In this document: in pieces, positions 25,853 to 34,977 of the stretch
How positions within the stretch are numbered: the first letter of the stretch is position 1
How the letters are laid out: every line of letters starts with the position of its first letter
Source: Anaeromicropila herbilytica
GTDB lineage: Bacteria; Bacillota; Clostridia; Lachnospirales; Lachnospiraceae
Assembly (NCBI RefSeq): GCF_016591975.1
Contig: NZ_AP024169.1
Span: 892,001 to 956,000, forward strand
DNA: 64,000 nt
Direction: 5' to 3'
Notes under the pieces: generated by a model
Databases searched by the model: none
The model's input: the letters and a program-made list of their open reading frames with translations, nothing else
Told to the model about the DNA's origin: nothing
Program-made: the position numbers and the translations under genes

Positions 25853-27211
25853 ATGATTCATTTAAGAAGAACGAAAAAAGAAGATAGTGCACATAGCAGA
25901 TTAGGCTTAAAATCATGTGCAGGTTTTTTACTTTTTATGTTTGTTATGACCTTGATTAGTAAATGGATCTCATGGGAGATGAAACCAGAAGTAACCATTT
26001 GTGATAGTGATTATAAAGAAATGAAGCAAGTGGATTGGGCAATTGGGAGTATTACTAATGGGCAACCTGAGTATTCTATGAAAAGTTCATTAAAAGGAGT
26101 AAAACCTAAGGTTGAGGCTTATACAGAAGAAGGAAAGATAGACATAGCTAAGACAGAAAACGTTAAGGAATGCTTGTTTAAGATTACATATGATTATGGG
26201 ACAGCTACTTATGTTATACCAAGAGCTTCTATTACAAGTGATGATGGGCTATCAACAAAGGTATATACTGTTGACCTTGGCGATAATAAGATTAATCCAT
26301 ATAATATAGTAGAGAATTCGGTATCCATTAATAATAAAACAGCAGAAGAATGTGATATTACAAGTAGTCTGGAAAATGTAGTAGTGGAATCCTCAAAAAG
26401 TATTCTAGAAGGAAGTAGTGTTCGGATTAAGAAGGATAATATCTTAGATCAGAAGGGAAGAATTGAATTAGTTCCCCAAAAAGGAACATTTTTTACAAGT
26501 TCTTATCCGGTATGGATGTTAAAGAAGATATGTCCAAAGGGGACTACCTTTGAAGTAAAGGAACCAGAAAATTATTCAAGAATTACAATACCAGTGGCAA
26601 AAGGAACCAATATACAAGAGGTTAAGTCTCTTATGAGAGAGTTATATCGAACCACAAAGCTGAACGAAAATACAACGGAGTATTCCTTTTTAGAAAGTAA
26701 CAGGTATATAGATCTGCCAAATCACGTTATGAGCTTTCTATTCATGCTTATGATACTGATTCTTGTGTTACTTACTGTGTATTGGGATATTAGGCAATAT
26801 GGAAAAGTGCTAAGAAGAAAGTGCTTAGAGGCAGGAACGAAGAAGTCTCTGGAGGAGGACTTAGTTGTAATCTTAATTCGCTTAATCTTATATAGTATGG
26901 CGGTTATCCTTTGTTGCATCCTAATCAGCAATATTTTTACATATAATTTTGACCTGATAGGCCGATGGTTACCAAAGGAAAGAGTATTTGACATACAACA
27001 TTATAAGAATCTATATCATGCATGGTTAACGAATAAAGATAATTATCTGTCGTTATACCCAACATGCAAAGGAGCACAATATTACCATTTGTTAAGTCAG
27101 AACTGGAATAAGTTATTCTACGAAGTGGCAGGGGGCTTGGTGGGATGGAGTGTATTGCTGATTATCATAAAAAAGATTATCCATAGAATGGGTAGAACGT
27201 CGAAAATATAA
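25853..27211 (+). CDS. Membrane protein of the ABC operon, function unknown
   Basis: 452 residues from ATG 25853 (AAGGCAAGGGTATC ahead); an in-frame TTG at 25760 falls in the MITE terminus and is unlikely. A membrane segment near residues 23-38 is followed by an extracytoplasmic Ser/Lys/Glu-rich region of about 250 residues, then three more membrane segments near 297-320, 345-370 and 425-442. No family recognised. It was probably the fourth gene of the importer operon before the insertions. It may now depend on readthrough or on a promoter in the MITE. Confidence 0.65.
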   Translation: MIHLRRTKKEDSAHSRLGLKSCAGFLLFMFVMTLISKWISWEMKPEVTICDSDYKEMKQVDWAIGSITNGQPEYSMKSSLKGVKPKVEAYTEEGKIDIAKTENVKECLFKITYDYGTATYVIPRASITSDDGLSTKVYTVDLGDNKINPYNIVENSVSINNKTAEECDITSSLENVVVESSKSILEGSSVRIKKDNILDQKGRIELVPQKGTFFTSSYPVWMLKKICPKGTTFEVKEPENYSRITIPVAKGTNIQEVKSLMRELYRTTKLNENTTEYSFLESNRYIDLPNHVMSFLFMLMILILVLLTVYWDIRQYGKVLRRKCLEAGTKKSLEEDLVVILIRLILYSMAVILCCILISNIFTYNFDLIGRWLPKERVFDIQHYKNLYHAWLTNKDNYLSLYPTCKGAQYYHLLSQNWNKLFYEVAGGLVGWSVLLIIIKKIIHRMGRTSKI

Positions 27212-27274
27212 TTATATGTAATTATGAACTTATTGAGGAAACAATCTGACTTAAGAATCAACATAAGAATATAA

Positions 27275-27342
27275 CATGAAGAAGGAACATCAATCACGAC
27301 CTACTAGATAAAATAGGTATGTGATGATGTTCCTTTTTCATG
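27275..27342 (+). terminator. Terminator after the membrane protein gene
   Basis: CATGAAGAAGGAACATCA..CAC pairs with GTGATGATGTTCCTTTTTCATG across a 23-base loop. Confidence 0.85.
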
Positions 27343-27454
27343 TATGATAATAGAAAGTGTTATAAAGTTACATTATCTATTAGCATTTTATTAATATAAC
27401 TACATAGAAAGTTTAGTAAACATACTAACTCTTCAAAAAAATAATAGTCTACTA

Positions 27455-29848
27455 CTATTTACTTTCAGGTGTATGCCATGTCCAATTAACTACTTCTTCA
27501 AGATCTACACCATATTCATGAATTTGTTCTTTATGAGCAACTAAATTGTCACGCATTTGTTGAGCAAGAGAAGCTCCTTTGTTTCCAAGCTCAGGAAGTC
27601 TTTCAAGAGCATTTAGTACTAAGTGGAAACGATCAAGTTCATTTTGAACTCGCATATCGAATGCAGTAGTAATGGTTCCTTCTTCTTGGTAACCACATAC
27701 TTTAAGATTGCGATTATGACGGTTGTAAGTAAGATCATGAACTAATGCTTGGTATCCATGGAATGCGAAGATGATTGGTTTGTCTTTTGTGAAGATTGCA
27801 TCATATTCAGCATCACTTAATGCATATGGATATTTTCCATTTGAATCTAATTTTAATAATTCAACGACATTGACAAAACGAATCTTAAGTTCTGGTAAGT
27901 TATCACGTAAGATTGTAACAGCAGCTAATGATTCTAAAGTTGGAGTATCGCCAGCACATGCAACTACTAAGTCTGGTTCTTCACCTTGATCATTACTTGC
28001 CCAATCCCAGATACTGATACCTTGTTTAACATGTTTCACAGCTTGATCCATTGTTAACCATTGAGCACTTGGATGTTTTGAAGTAACTAAAGCGTTGATT
28101 ACGTTCTTACTGCTTAGGCATTTATCAAAAGTAGCTAATAAGCTGTTTGCATCTGGTGGAAGATAGATTCTTACGAACTCACCTTTTTTATCTGCAAGAT
28201 GTCCTAAGAAACCTGGATCTTGATGAGTATATCCGTTATGATCTTGTTGCCATACGTTTGAAGTAAGAATTAAGTTAAGGGAAGCAATCTTTTGTCTCCA
28301 TGGTAATTCAGAAGTTACTTTTAACCATTTTGCATGTTGTGATACCATAGAATCTACGATACGTCCAAATGCTTCATAAGTTGAGAAGAATCCGTGACGT
28401 CCAGTTAATAAGTATCCTTCTAACCAACCTTCACACATATGCTCACTTAACATTGAATCCATAACACGTCCATTTGAAGCAAGGAATTCATCAGAATCAT
28501 ATTTCTCTGCAGCCCAGCTACGGTTTACTTCTTCGAATACTTTACCAAGACGATTTGACATTGTTTCATCTGGTCCGAAGATACGGAAGTTTTGATTTTC
28601 ATCATTTAGCTTAAATACGTCACGAACATATCCGCCTAATTCAATCATATCTTGTGCTTTTACGGAACCTGGGAAAGGAACGTCAACAGCATAGTTACGA
28701 TAGTCTGGAAGACGAAGATCACGAAGTAAGTTACCACCGTTTGTGTGTGGATTAGCTGAGATTCTTAAGTCTCCAGTTGGTGTTAAAGCTTGAAGTTCAG
28801 GAACTAGACGACCATTTTCGTCAAATAATTCATCTGGACGGTAGCTTAATAACCAGCTCTTTAATAGGTCAAGATGTTCTGGTTTTTCCATAGTGATTGG
28901 TACTTGGTGAGCACGGAAAGAACCAACGATTTGGTTGCCATCTACTACTTCTGGACCAGTCCATCCCTTTGGAGTACGAAGAACGATCATTGGCCACATC
29001 TTACGAGTAAGATCGCCGTCTTCTCTTGCAGCTCTTTGAATTTCTTTGATTTCTTCAATACATTTATCAAGTGTTTCAGCCATTAAACGGTGAACAGTTG
29101 ATGGAGCGCCTGTAGTTTCAACGAAATATGGTTTCCATCCACAACCTTTAAAGAAGCTATCTACTTCATCATGTGAGATACGAGAGAAGATAGTTGGGTT
29201 ACTAATCTTGTATCCATTTAAGTGTAAGATAGGAAGAACTGCACCATCTGTTACTGGATTTAAGAATTTATTAGAATGCCAAGCTGTTGCTAAAGGACCA
29301 GTTTCAGCTTCACCATCACCTACAACACAAGTTGTAATTAATTCTGGATTATCGAATACAGAACCAAAAGAGTGAGCTAATGAGTAACCAAGTTCTCCAC
29401 CTTCATTGATTGATCCTGGAGTCTCAGGAGCAACGTGTGAGGATATACCACCTGGGAAAGAGAATTGTTTGAATAATTTCTTCATTCCTTCGATATCTTG
29501 GCTTACGCTTGGATATACTTCGCTGTATCTTCCTTCTAAGTAAGAATTGGATACGAAGAAGTTACCACCATGTCCAGGACCTGAGATATAGATCATACTT
29601 TGATCATATTTTTTAACCACACGGTTTAGGTGAGTGTAGATAAAGTTCTGTCCAGGAACGGTTCCCCAGTGTCCAACAATCTTTTTCTTGATCTGATCCA
29701 TTGTTAATGGTTCACGAAGAAGTGGATTGTCAAGTAGGTAAAGTTGTGCTGCTGATAAGTAATTTACTGCCCTTAGGTAAGCATCCATTTTCTCGATGTA
29801 TTCATCAGTTAATGGTAGCTTTTCAGGACAATCATTCATCTTTGACAT
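27455..29848 (-). CDS. xfp: Phosphoketolase (xylulose-5-P/fructose-6-P)
   Basis: 797 residues, the usual family length. Conserved blocks: GHWGTVPGQNFIYTHLNR, SGPGHGGNFF, GGELGYSLAHSFGS, the TPP-binding GDGEAETGPLATAWHSNK near 178, and QDHNGYTHQDPGFLGHL in the central domain. It cleaves xylulose 5-phosphate (and probably fructose 6-phosphate) with phosphate to acetyl phosphate plus a triose or tetrose phosphate, with thiamine diphosphate and Mg, in the cytoplasm. This allows ATP gain via acetate kinase during pentose use. AGAAAGAAGG precedes the start. Single gene. Confidence 0.97.
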   Translation of the reverse strand: MSKMNDCPEKLPLTDEYIEKMDAYLRAVNYLSAAQLYLLDNPLLREPLTMDQIKKKIVGHWGTVPGQNFIYTHLNRVVKKYDQSMIYISGPGHGGNFFVSNSYLEGRYSEVYPSVSQDIEGMKKLFKQFSFPGGISSHVAPETPGSINEGGELGYSLAHSFGSVFDNPELITTCVVGDGEAETGPLATAWHSNKFLNPVTDGAVLPILHLNGYKISNPTIFSRISHDEVDSFFKGCGWKPYFVETTGAPSTVHRLMAETLDKCIEEIKEIQRAAREDGDLTRKMWPMIVLRTPKGWTGPEVVDGNQIVGSFRAHQVPITMEKPEHLDLLKSWLLSYRPDELFDENGRLVPELQALTPTGDLRISANPHTNGGNLLRDLRLPDYRNYAVDVPFPGSVKAQDMIELGGYVRDVFKLNDENQNFRIFGPDETMSNRLGKVFEEVNRSWAAEKYDSDEFLASNGRVMDSMLSEHMCEGWLEGYLLTGRHGFFSTYEAFGRIVDSMVSQHAKWLKVTSELPWRQKIASLNLILTSNVWQQDHNGYTHQDPGFLGHLADKKGEFVRIYLPPDANSLLATFDKCLSSKNVINALVTSKHPSAQWLTMDQAVKHVKQGISIWDWASNDQGEEPDLVVACAGDTPTLESLAAVTILRDNLPELKIRFVNVVELLKLDSNGKYPYALSDAEYDAIFTKDKPIIFAFHGYQALVHDLTYNRHNRNLKVCGYQEEGTITTAFDMRVQNELDRFHLVLNALERLPELGNKGASLAQQMRDNLVAHKEQIHEYGVDLEEVVNWTWHTPESK

Positions 29849-30437
29849 GTTTAATCCTTCTTTCTGAGTAAAATTAAGTGAAATTTAAGTAATTGAGTGT
29901 AAAAGATCTTGTAATATTAGCAAAATTCTATATAAACTTCTATGCTTCGTATTTTGAATTACTTTAGTTAGGGGATGAACCATCAATACTTGGCATCAGA
30001 ATCTTCCTTGACTAATAATTAACAATCTTGTAAATTATTATATCTTTATCAATTTTAATTTACAAGACTAATTAAGGATTATGTTTGATTTCGTCGTATT
30101 TAATAAATTTTTAGAAGTTTATTCTGGGCAATCTAAAATATTATCGCTTGATATAAACAATATAGAATAATTTAGATAAAATTTAGTATTTTTTTTAGTG
30201 CAATTTAATGTACAATTAGTATATTGACAAAACTAAATACCGAAAAAATAGACAAATATACAATTGGAAATAATAACAATCAAATTTTAGATTTACAGTT
30301 TCTTAGAAAATTGTGTTTAAATAAGCCTTTTGTATCAATTGGATTTGGTTGAAATAAATTGTCAAATTACTTATAATAGGTTATAAATGGATTATTTTGC
30401 TAAAAGTAGTCATTAGAATCGAAGGGGGATAATGTGA
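29849..30437. other. Divergent spacer between xfp and agr
   Basis: 589 bases without a gene, very AT-rich. It holds the agr promoter at 30349-30377 and must hold the xfp promoter, not located. TACAGTTTC near 30295 resembles one LytTR half site. No riboswitch was recognised. Confidence 0.6.
30349..30377 (+). promoter_or_regulatory. Sigma-A-type promoter of the agr locus
   Basis: TTGAAA (30349-30354), 17 bases, TATAAT (30372-30377), about 60 bases before the TTG start of the response regulator. Confidence 0.65.
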
Positions 30438-31208
30438 TTGTATAAAGTGGCTATATGTGACGACTGTATTGAAGATATCGAGAGACTAAAACAAATAATC
30501 AAGAATAGGCCTACGTGTCCAGAAGAAATATTATTCTTTGAATATCAGTCTGGTGAAGAACTTATTGAAGAGGCTAGTAAAGAGCATGATTTGATCTTCT
30601 TAGATATTCAAATGAAGGGGATAGATGGTACTGAGACAGCAAAGAGGATACGAATGGTTAATAAAAATGCAGTATTAGTCTTTTTAAGTGGGATTGTTGC
30701 ACCAACAACAGAATCCTTTAAGGCGCAACCATATCGTTACCTAATGAAATATTTTAAGCGAAGTGAACTAGATAGTGAGCTAGACGAAGTATTGCAAGAG
30801 ATGATCAGACGAAAGAAGATTCCATATTTCTATGCGGTAAGTGATGGACAAGCAGTAAAGTTGAAGGTGGAAGATATTCTATACATATCCTTGATGAAAA
30901 GGGGGAGTAAAATCTTTATTACCAAAGAGGCCAAAAGGCAATTGGATAAAGAGGATAGAAGTGAAGATAGGAATGAAGATATTATTAGCAATAGAAAACT
31001 AGAGAATATATATGAAGAATTAAAAGATTATGGATTTGAATATGCTCATAACAGCTATATTGTTAATTTTACAAACATAGTAAAAGCAACAGGAAAAGAG
31101 ATTACATTAGAAGATAATACAATTCTTACTATTTCACGTTCTAGAATGTCGTCATTTCATAGTAGATTTAGCGAGTTTTTAGGAATGAAATATAGAAGGG
31201 GACTATAA
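30438..31208 (+). CDS. agrA: LytTR response regulator (AgrA-like)
   Basis: 256 residues. TTG start with GAAGGGGGAT seven bases ahead. Receiver domain: acidic DD at 8-9 and phospho-acceptor Asp in LIFLDIQMKGIDG near 57. LytTR DNA-binding domain from about 133: VKLKVEDILYISLMKRGSKI, YAHNSYIVNFTNIV and TISRSRMSSF. A charged insert (LDKEDRSEDRNED) lies in the DNA-binding part. It ends two bases before the kinase gene. It should respond to the AgrD peptide through AgrC and act on the agrD promoter. Confidence 0.85.
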   Translation: MYKVAICDDCIEDIERLKQIIKNRPTCPEEILFFEYQSGEELIEEASKEHDLIFLDIQMKGIDGTETAKRIRMVNKNAVLVFLSGIVAPTTESFKAQPYRYLMKYFKRSELDSELDEVLQEMIRRKKIPYFYAVSDGQAVKLKVEDILYISLMKRGSKIFITKEAKRQLDKEDRSEDRNEDIISNRKLENIYEELKDYGFEYAHNSYIVNFTNIVKATGKEITLEDNTILTISRSRMSSFHSRFSEFLGMKYRRGL

Positions 31209-31210
31209 GG

Positions 31211-32530
31211 ATGGATATTTTCGTAGCAGTATCTAATTTATTTGTTTGTGCATTTGAAGTGTTTATGTTTTGGGACTTTTTAAGAAGTGTATTTATATTT
31301 AATCAGGTGCAAAAAGAAATTAAGTGTTTAGTACTGGTTGTGTTGACATTATCTATTTATGGAATTAATAATGTAAATATCTCCTCTTTGAATTTATTAA
31401 CTATTCCATTCTTATTTCTTTTTGCAAGTTTTTTTATATTTGAAGCTAAATTAAAAACTCGAATCACATACTTGTTGTTTTTTTATATAATTTTAGCTAG
31501 TTGTGAATTGTTTTTTTATATTTTATTTGGATTAATATTTCAAACGAAATTTCTGACAGCTACCAACCAGCCGTTTAATTACTTTATTTATCTATATATA
31601 AATAAAATATGGAGTTTCATTATTTTTCGTATCATAGAGTTTATCCCGAAATATTCCAAAAGTGAAATGAGTACCAAGTTGTTCTGGTGCTTTTTGATAT
31701 TACCTTTTTCTACATTTTTGGTATATTACGGAGTATTCGGTTTGAAAATTAGTGGAAATGAAATCACATTCCAAAAGATTATTTTAAGTATAAGCTGTTT
31801 GCTTCTTTTACTTTCTAATGCACTTGTTTTTTTTCTTTTTGAGAAATTATCGGATATGATGTACGTTACCAAGAGGCTGGAACTTCTTCAAATGAAATCA
31901 GATATGGAAAGGAAACATTATGATAGTATTGAAAAAAATAATAGAGAGCATATGTCTTATCTGCATGACATTGAGCGTTATTTAAGAACAATTGGAACGC
32001 TTGCACAAACTGAGAATAATACGAAAGTTGTTTTACTTTTAGAAGAAATGAATATACAAATACAAAATATTTCGAAAAATATATATAGCAATAATAGCAT
32101 TTTAAATTCAATATTTAATGAAAGAGTAAGCCAATGTCATATTGAGAAAATAAGTTTTGATGTATATATTGAACCTAATCTTAAGACTGATTTGATTGAT
32201 GATTTAGATTTAATATCAATGATTGGAAACTTACTAGATAATGCGATTGAGGCTACATCTAAGTGCAAAGATAATCGCTCAGTATATGTTCGAATGTTTA
32301 TGGCAAATGAGAAGTTTTTAGTATTGAGAATTGAGAATACATACAGTATAAAGCCAAAAAAGTTTGGTAATAGTTTTATTACAGTTAAATCTGATCGTAA
32401 AAATCACGGAATTGGTATAAATCGGGTAAATCAATTAGCAGATAAATACGGTGGCTTTTTACAAACAGAAATGAAAGATAATATATTTATTACATCATTA
32501 ATTTTATCTATAAATTGTTCAAATTCTTAG
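31211..32530 (+). CDS. agrC: GHKL sensor histidine kinase (AgrC-like)
   Basis: 439 residues. Six predicted membrane segments in residues 1-215 form the peptide-sensing part. A helical DHp region follows with HMSYLHDIERYLRTIG (phospho-acceptor His near 250), and then the N box LLDNAIEATSKC and G box NHGIGINRVNQLADKYGG of GHKL ATPases. Start ATG after AAGGGGACTATAAGG. It lies between its cognate regulator and agrD. Confidence 0.87.
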   Translation: MDIFVAVSNLFVCAFEVFMFWDFLRSVFIFNQVQKEIKCLVLVVLTLSIYGINNVNISSLNLLTIPFLFLFASFFIFEAKLKTRITYLLFFYIILASCELFFYILFGLIFQTKFLTATNQPFNYFIYLYINKIWSFIIFRIIEFIPKYSKSEMSTKLFWCFLILPFSTFLVYYGVFGLKISGNEITFQKIILSISCLLLLLSNALVFFLFEKLSDMMYVTKRLELLQMKSDMERKHYDSIEKNNREHMSYLHDIERYLRTIGTLAQTENNTKVVLLLEEMNIQIQNISKNIYSNNSILNSIFNERVSQCHIEKISFDVYIEPNLKTDLIDDLDLISMIGNLLDNAIEATSKCKDNRSVYVRMFMANEKFLVLRIENTYSIKPKKFGNSFITVKSDRKNHGIGINRVNQLADKYGGFLQTEMKDNIFITSLILSINCSNS

Positions 32531-32532
32531 TT

Positions 32533-32593
32533 GCAAGATGCAAATTATTCCTTTTTATGTGCAAAAAATGCCAAACACTTGAAAAGATATAAT
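32533..32593 (+). promoter_or_regulatory. Candidate autoinduction promoter of agrD
   Basis: GCAAGATGCAAAT (32533) and GCAAAAAATGCCAAA (32561) form an imperfect direct repeat 28 bases apart, followed by the -10 box TATAAT at 32588-32593 without a good -35. A poor -35 preceded by direct repeats is the usual layout of promoters that need a LytTR activator. Inferred. Confidence 0.5.
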
Positions 32594-32634
32594 AGAAGGA
32601 ATATAGTTAAGAAAAAAGAAAAGGAGGATGATCT

Positions 32635-32775
32635 ATGAAAGGGTTAAATGACTCAGTAGCTAAGTTAAATAACATTGCACTTAAGCTAGTTAAGCAAAAT
32701 GTTAATTCTGCATGTTTCTGGATCAGTCATCAACCAAAAGTTCCAGATGCCGCTAAAAAATTCAGAAAGTTCTAA
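32635..32775 (+). CDS. agrD: AgrD cyclic (thio)lactone autoinducer precursor
   Basis: 46 residues with AAAAGGAGGATGATCT before ATG. The amphipathic leader MKGLNDSVAKLNNIALKLVK is followed by QNVNSACFWIS and the acidic/basic tail HQPKVPDAAKKFRKF. SAC-F-W-I followed by HQPKVP is the AgrD cleavage layout: Cys33 would close the ring with the residue at the cleavage site, giving a ring around CFWI(S). It sits directly before agrB, nine bases apart. Confidence 0.88.
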   Translation: MKGLNDSVAKLNNIALKLVKQNVNSACFWISHQPKVPDAAKKFRKF

Positions 32776-32784
32776 TTTACAATT

Positions 32785-33375
32785 ATGATAAGAAAATTTT
32801 CAGAAGAAGTTGTAGAATGGCAGATCAGAAAATCAGTATTGAAGGAAGATGATAGAGAGTTATATGAATATGCTTACGAACTATTAATGGGACAAGTAAT
32901 CAATATTCTTATTTCAGCTGTTGTTGCAATATTATTTCATTCAGTCATTCCAGTCGGTATTTTTCTAGTTACATACATACCACTTAGAAGTTATGCAGGA
33001 GGATATCATTCGAGGACAAATGAACGGTGTACATTGTTATCCACTGCAATCATCATTTTGGTATGCCTTGTTACAAAAAGAGTTGAGTTTCATGATGCAC
33101 CATATTTAATTGTGGGGTTGGGTATGGTAGCGGATGCTATTATCTTTTTACTTTCTCCTGTGGAGGATTTAAACAAGCCTTTTGATCAAGAGGAAAAGAA
33201 GAGATACGGCAAAAGAGCAAGAATTATTTTGGCGATAGAAATTATTATTAGTACATGCTGTTATTTCATAGGATTGAAGTTAATTAGTTTTGTTATTATA
33301 CTAAATCATGTGATTTTATCAGTTATGTTATGTATTGGCAGGGGAAGGATTTACATAGATAGTGCTAACGAATAA
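32785..33375 (+). CDS. agrB: AgrB-type peptide-processing membrane endopeptidase
   Basis: 196 residues. AgrB family motifs: LRSYAGGYHSRTNERC, with catalytic His in GGYHS and catalytic Cys in ERCTLLST, plus four to five membrane segments. It cuts and cyclises the AgrD peptide during export. The start has no strong ribosome site, so translation may be coupled to agrD. Confidence 0.92.
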   Translation: MIRKFSEEVVEWQIRKSVLKEDDRELYEYAYELLMGQVINILISAVVAILFHSVIPVGIFLVTYIPLRSYAGGYHSRTNERCTLLSTAIIILVCLVTKRVEFHDAPYLIVGLGMVADAIIFLLSPVEDLNKPFDQEEKKRYGKRARIILAIEIIISTCCYFIGLKLISFVIILNHVILSVMLCIGRGRIYIDSANE

Positions 33376-33520
33376 TTTTACGAGATATCATTCTATGAGG
33401 GAGTAGAATGTATATATTCGATAAGACCTATAATGCAGAAATAATTTATAATGGGTGATAGGATGATAATAATAAATTATCATATTTGTATATAGGGGGA
33501 AGCTTTTATAATTAATAGGC

Positions 33521-33550
33521 AGAAAGGAACAGAGCAATCTGTTCCTTTTT
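33521..33550 (+). terminator. Terminator of the agr locus
   Basis: AAAGGAACAGA, loop GCAA, TCTGTTCCTTTTT. Confidence 0.88.
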
Positions 33551-33646
33551 GCAGTTCTAGTATCAAAATTATATTGAAGTAGGAACTGTGTACATTAGAT
33601 TAAGAATTTAACATGTTGGTTAATTCTTATTATAGGCCTTATCTTT

Positions 33647-34336
33647 TTATTCATTTAAAATTGATATAAGATCGTGTAATTTAACAATCTCATATGTTGG
33701 AGTCATATTTAAAGTATTTGGTTTCTTATCCTTATTGAGCCAACAAGTATCGATTCCTGTATTAATTCCACCTTTAATATCGGAAGTAAGGCTGTCACCA
33801 ACCATTAATACTTTGCTTTTATCCGAATAGTTTATCTTATTAAGTGCATAGTGAAAGATTTCAATGTTAGGTTTTGAATAACCTACTTCCTCGGAGATAA
33901 TTATGTCCTCAAAGTATTTACTAATAGTAGATTGTCTAATTCGGTTATCTTGAACAACTGTAAGGCCGTTGGTTATAATAAGTAATTTATAGTTCGGATA
34001 GAGTTTTTTGATAAGTTCCATACTGTCATCATATAGAAAGGAAGCTTTTGAGAGATGCATTTGATATTGAGTTGCGAATTCCTCTGCATTTAAAGTTAGA
34101 TTTGTTTTTGCTAAAAAACGTCGGAACCTTTCTACTTTCAATTCTTGTTGTGTTATTAAACCATGGTCAAATTCATTCCAGATTAGTCTATTTATTTCAT
34201 GATATTCTTTCAGGTGATAATTCTCATCATAATCTAAGTTAAGATCTAGCATTGCATTTCTAAATGCTTCTTTTTCGGATTTATTAAAATCAAATAAAGT
34301 TTCATCAGCGTCGAATATGATAACATCGTATTTCAT
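33647..34336 (-). CDS. HAD hydrolase, YjjG/YfnB-type nucleotidase
   Basis: 229 residues. HAD motif I DVIIFDADETLFDF, motif II IITNG, motif III Lys in EEVGYSKPNIEIF, motif IV MVGDSLTSDIKGG. The DADETLFDF variant with a helical cap and length near 225 is the YjjG subgroup, which dephosphorylates pyrimidine 5'-monophosphates, including damaged ones. GAGGGGGAAG precedes the start. Single gene. Confidence 0.85.
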   Translation of the reverse strand: MKYDVIIFDADETLFDFNKSEKEAFRNAMLDLNLDYDENYHLKEYHEINRLIWNEFDHGLITQQELKVERFRRFLAKTNLTLNAEEFATQYQMHLSKASFLYDDSMELIKKLYPNYKLLIITNGLTVVQDNRIRQSTISKYFEDIIISEEVGYSKPNIEIFHYALNKINYSDKSKVLMVGDSLTSDIKGGINTGIDTCWLNKDKKPNTLNMTPTYEIVKLHDLISILNE

Positions 34337-34977
34337 AAAACTTCCCCCTCTACGTTTCTTATTTCACAGTAGCTTTTTTATTCGTAAAACAAAATATATA
34401 TCTATGGTTGAACTAAATATAGAATATCATACATGTTCTTATCTGTCACTTTTGATGACGTATTTATAGGGATTGTAAAAGAGTTATTTTGTGTATTCAA
34501 TGCTTTGAAATTTTATTGATTAATAATAACGTAATTTCTAAAAATTCATTCGAATCATTTATTTTAAAGTGGATGATTTTATAGAACTTTGACATGGTTA
34601 CTTAAGTGAATAAATATTTTTTAAGCTTTTACCTAATAAAATTAGAAAAAACACTTGACATTCTTTAGAAATCTGTGTAAGTTTTGCTTTATAGATTATT
34701 TTACTAAATAAGTATTTGTGTATATTATTCATGCTTTGTGATAGATTATACATCATAAGAATAAGGTGTTGTGTGACAAAGGATAATCTAACTTCTAAAT
34801 TTATCAAGTAGTCTACATATTTTTAATGCTAAGTTAAAGTTAATACATTATAAGCGGTGTACAATAGAATATTACATAATGAATGGTAAAACAATAACTA
34901 AATGAAGAAGTTTCGTTAAAAGATTTAATCGATAAGATTTTATATATCATTATAAAAGAAAGGCATGGGAAAGAACA
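34337..34977. other. Spacer without gene between HAD and aspartate kinase
   Basis: 641 very AT-rich bases. TTGACA at 34655 has no good -10 partner. I searched for a lysine riboswitch expected of some aspartate kinase leaders and did not see its conserved stems. Confidence 0.55.

Noticed and set aside
34598..34807. 69-codon frame on the minus strand
   Set aside because: Low-complexity Leu/Ile/Lys translation in AT-rich spacer without ribosome site.
34337..34977. Possible lysine riboswitch before aspartate kinase
   Set aside because: The conserved stems and loops of the L-box could not be found; the spacer is featureless and very AT-rich.
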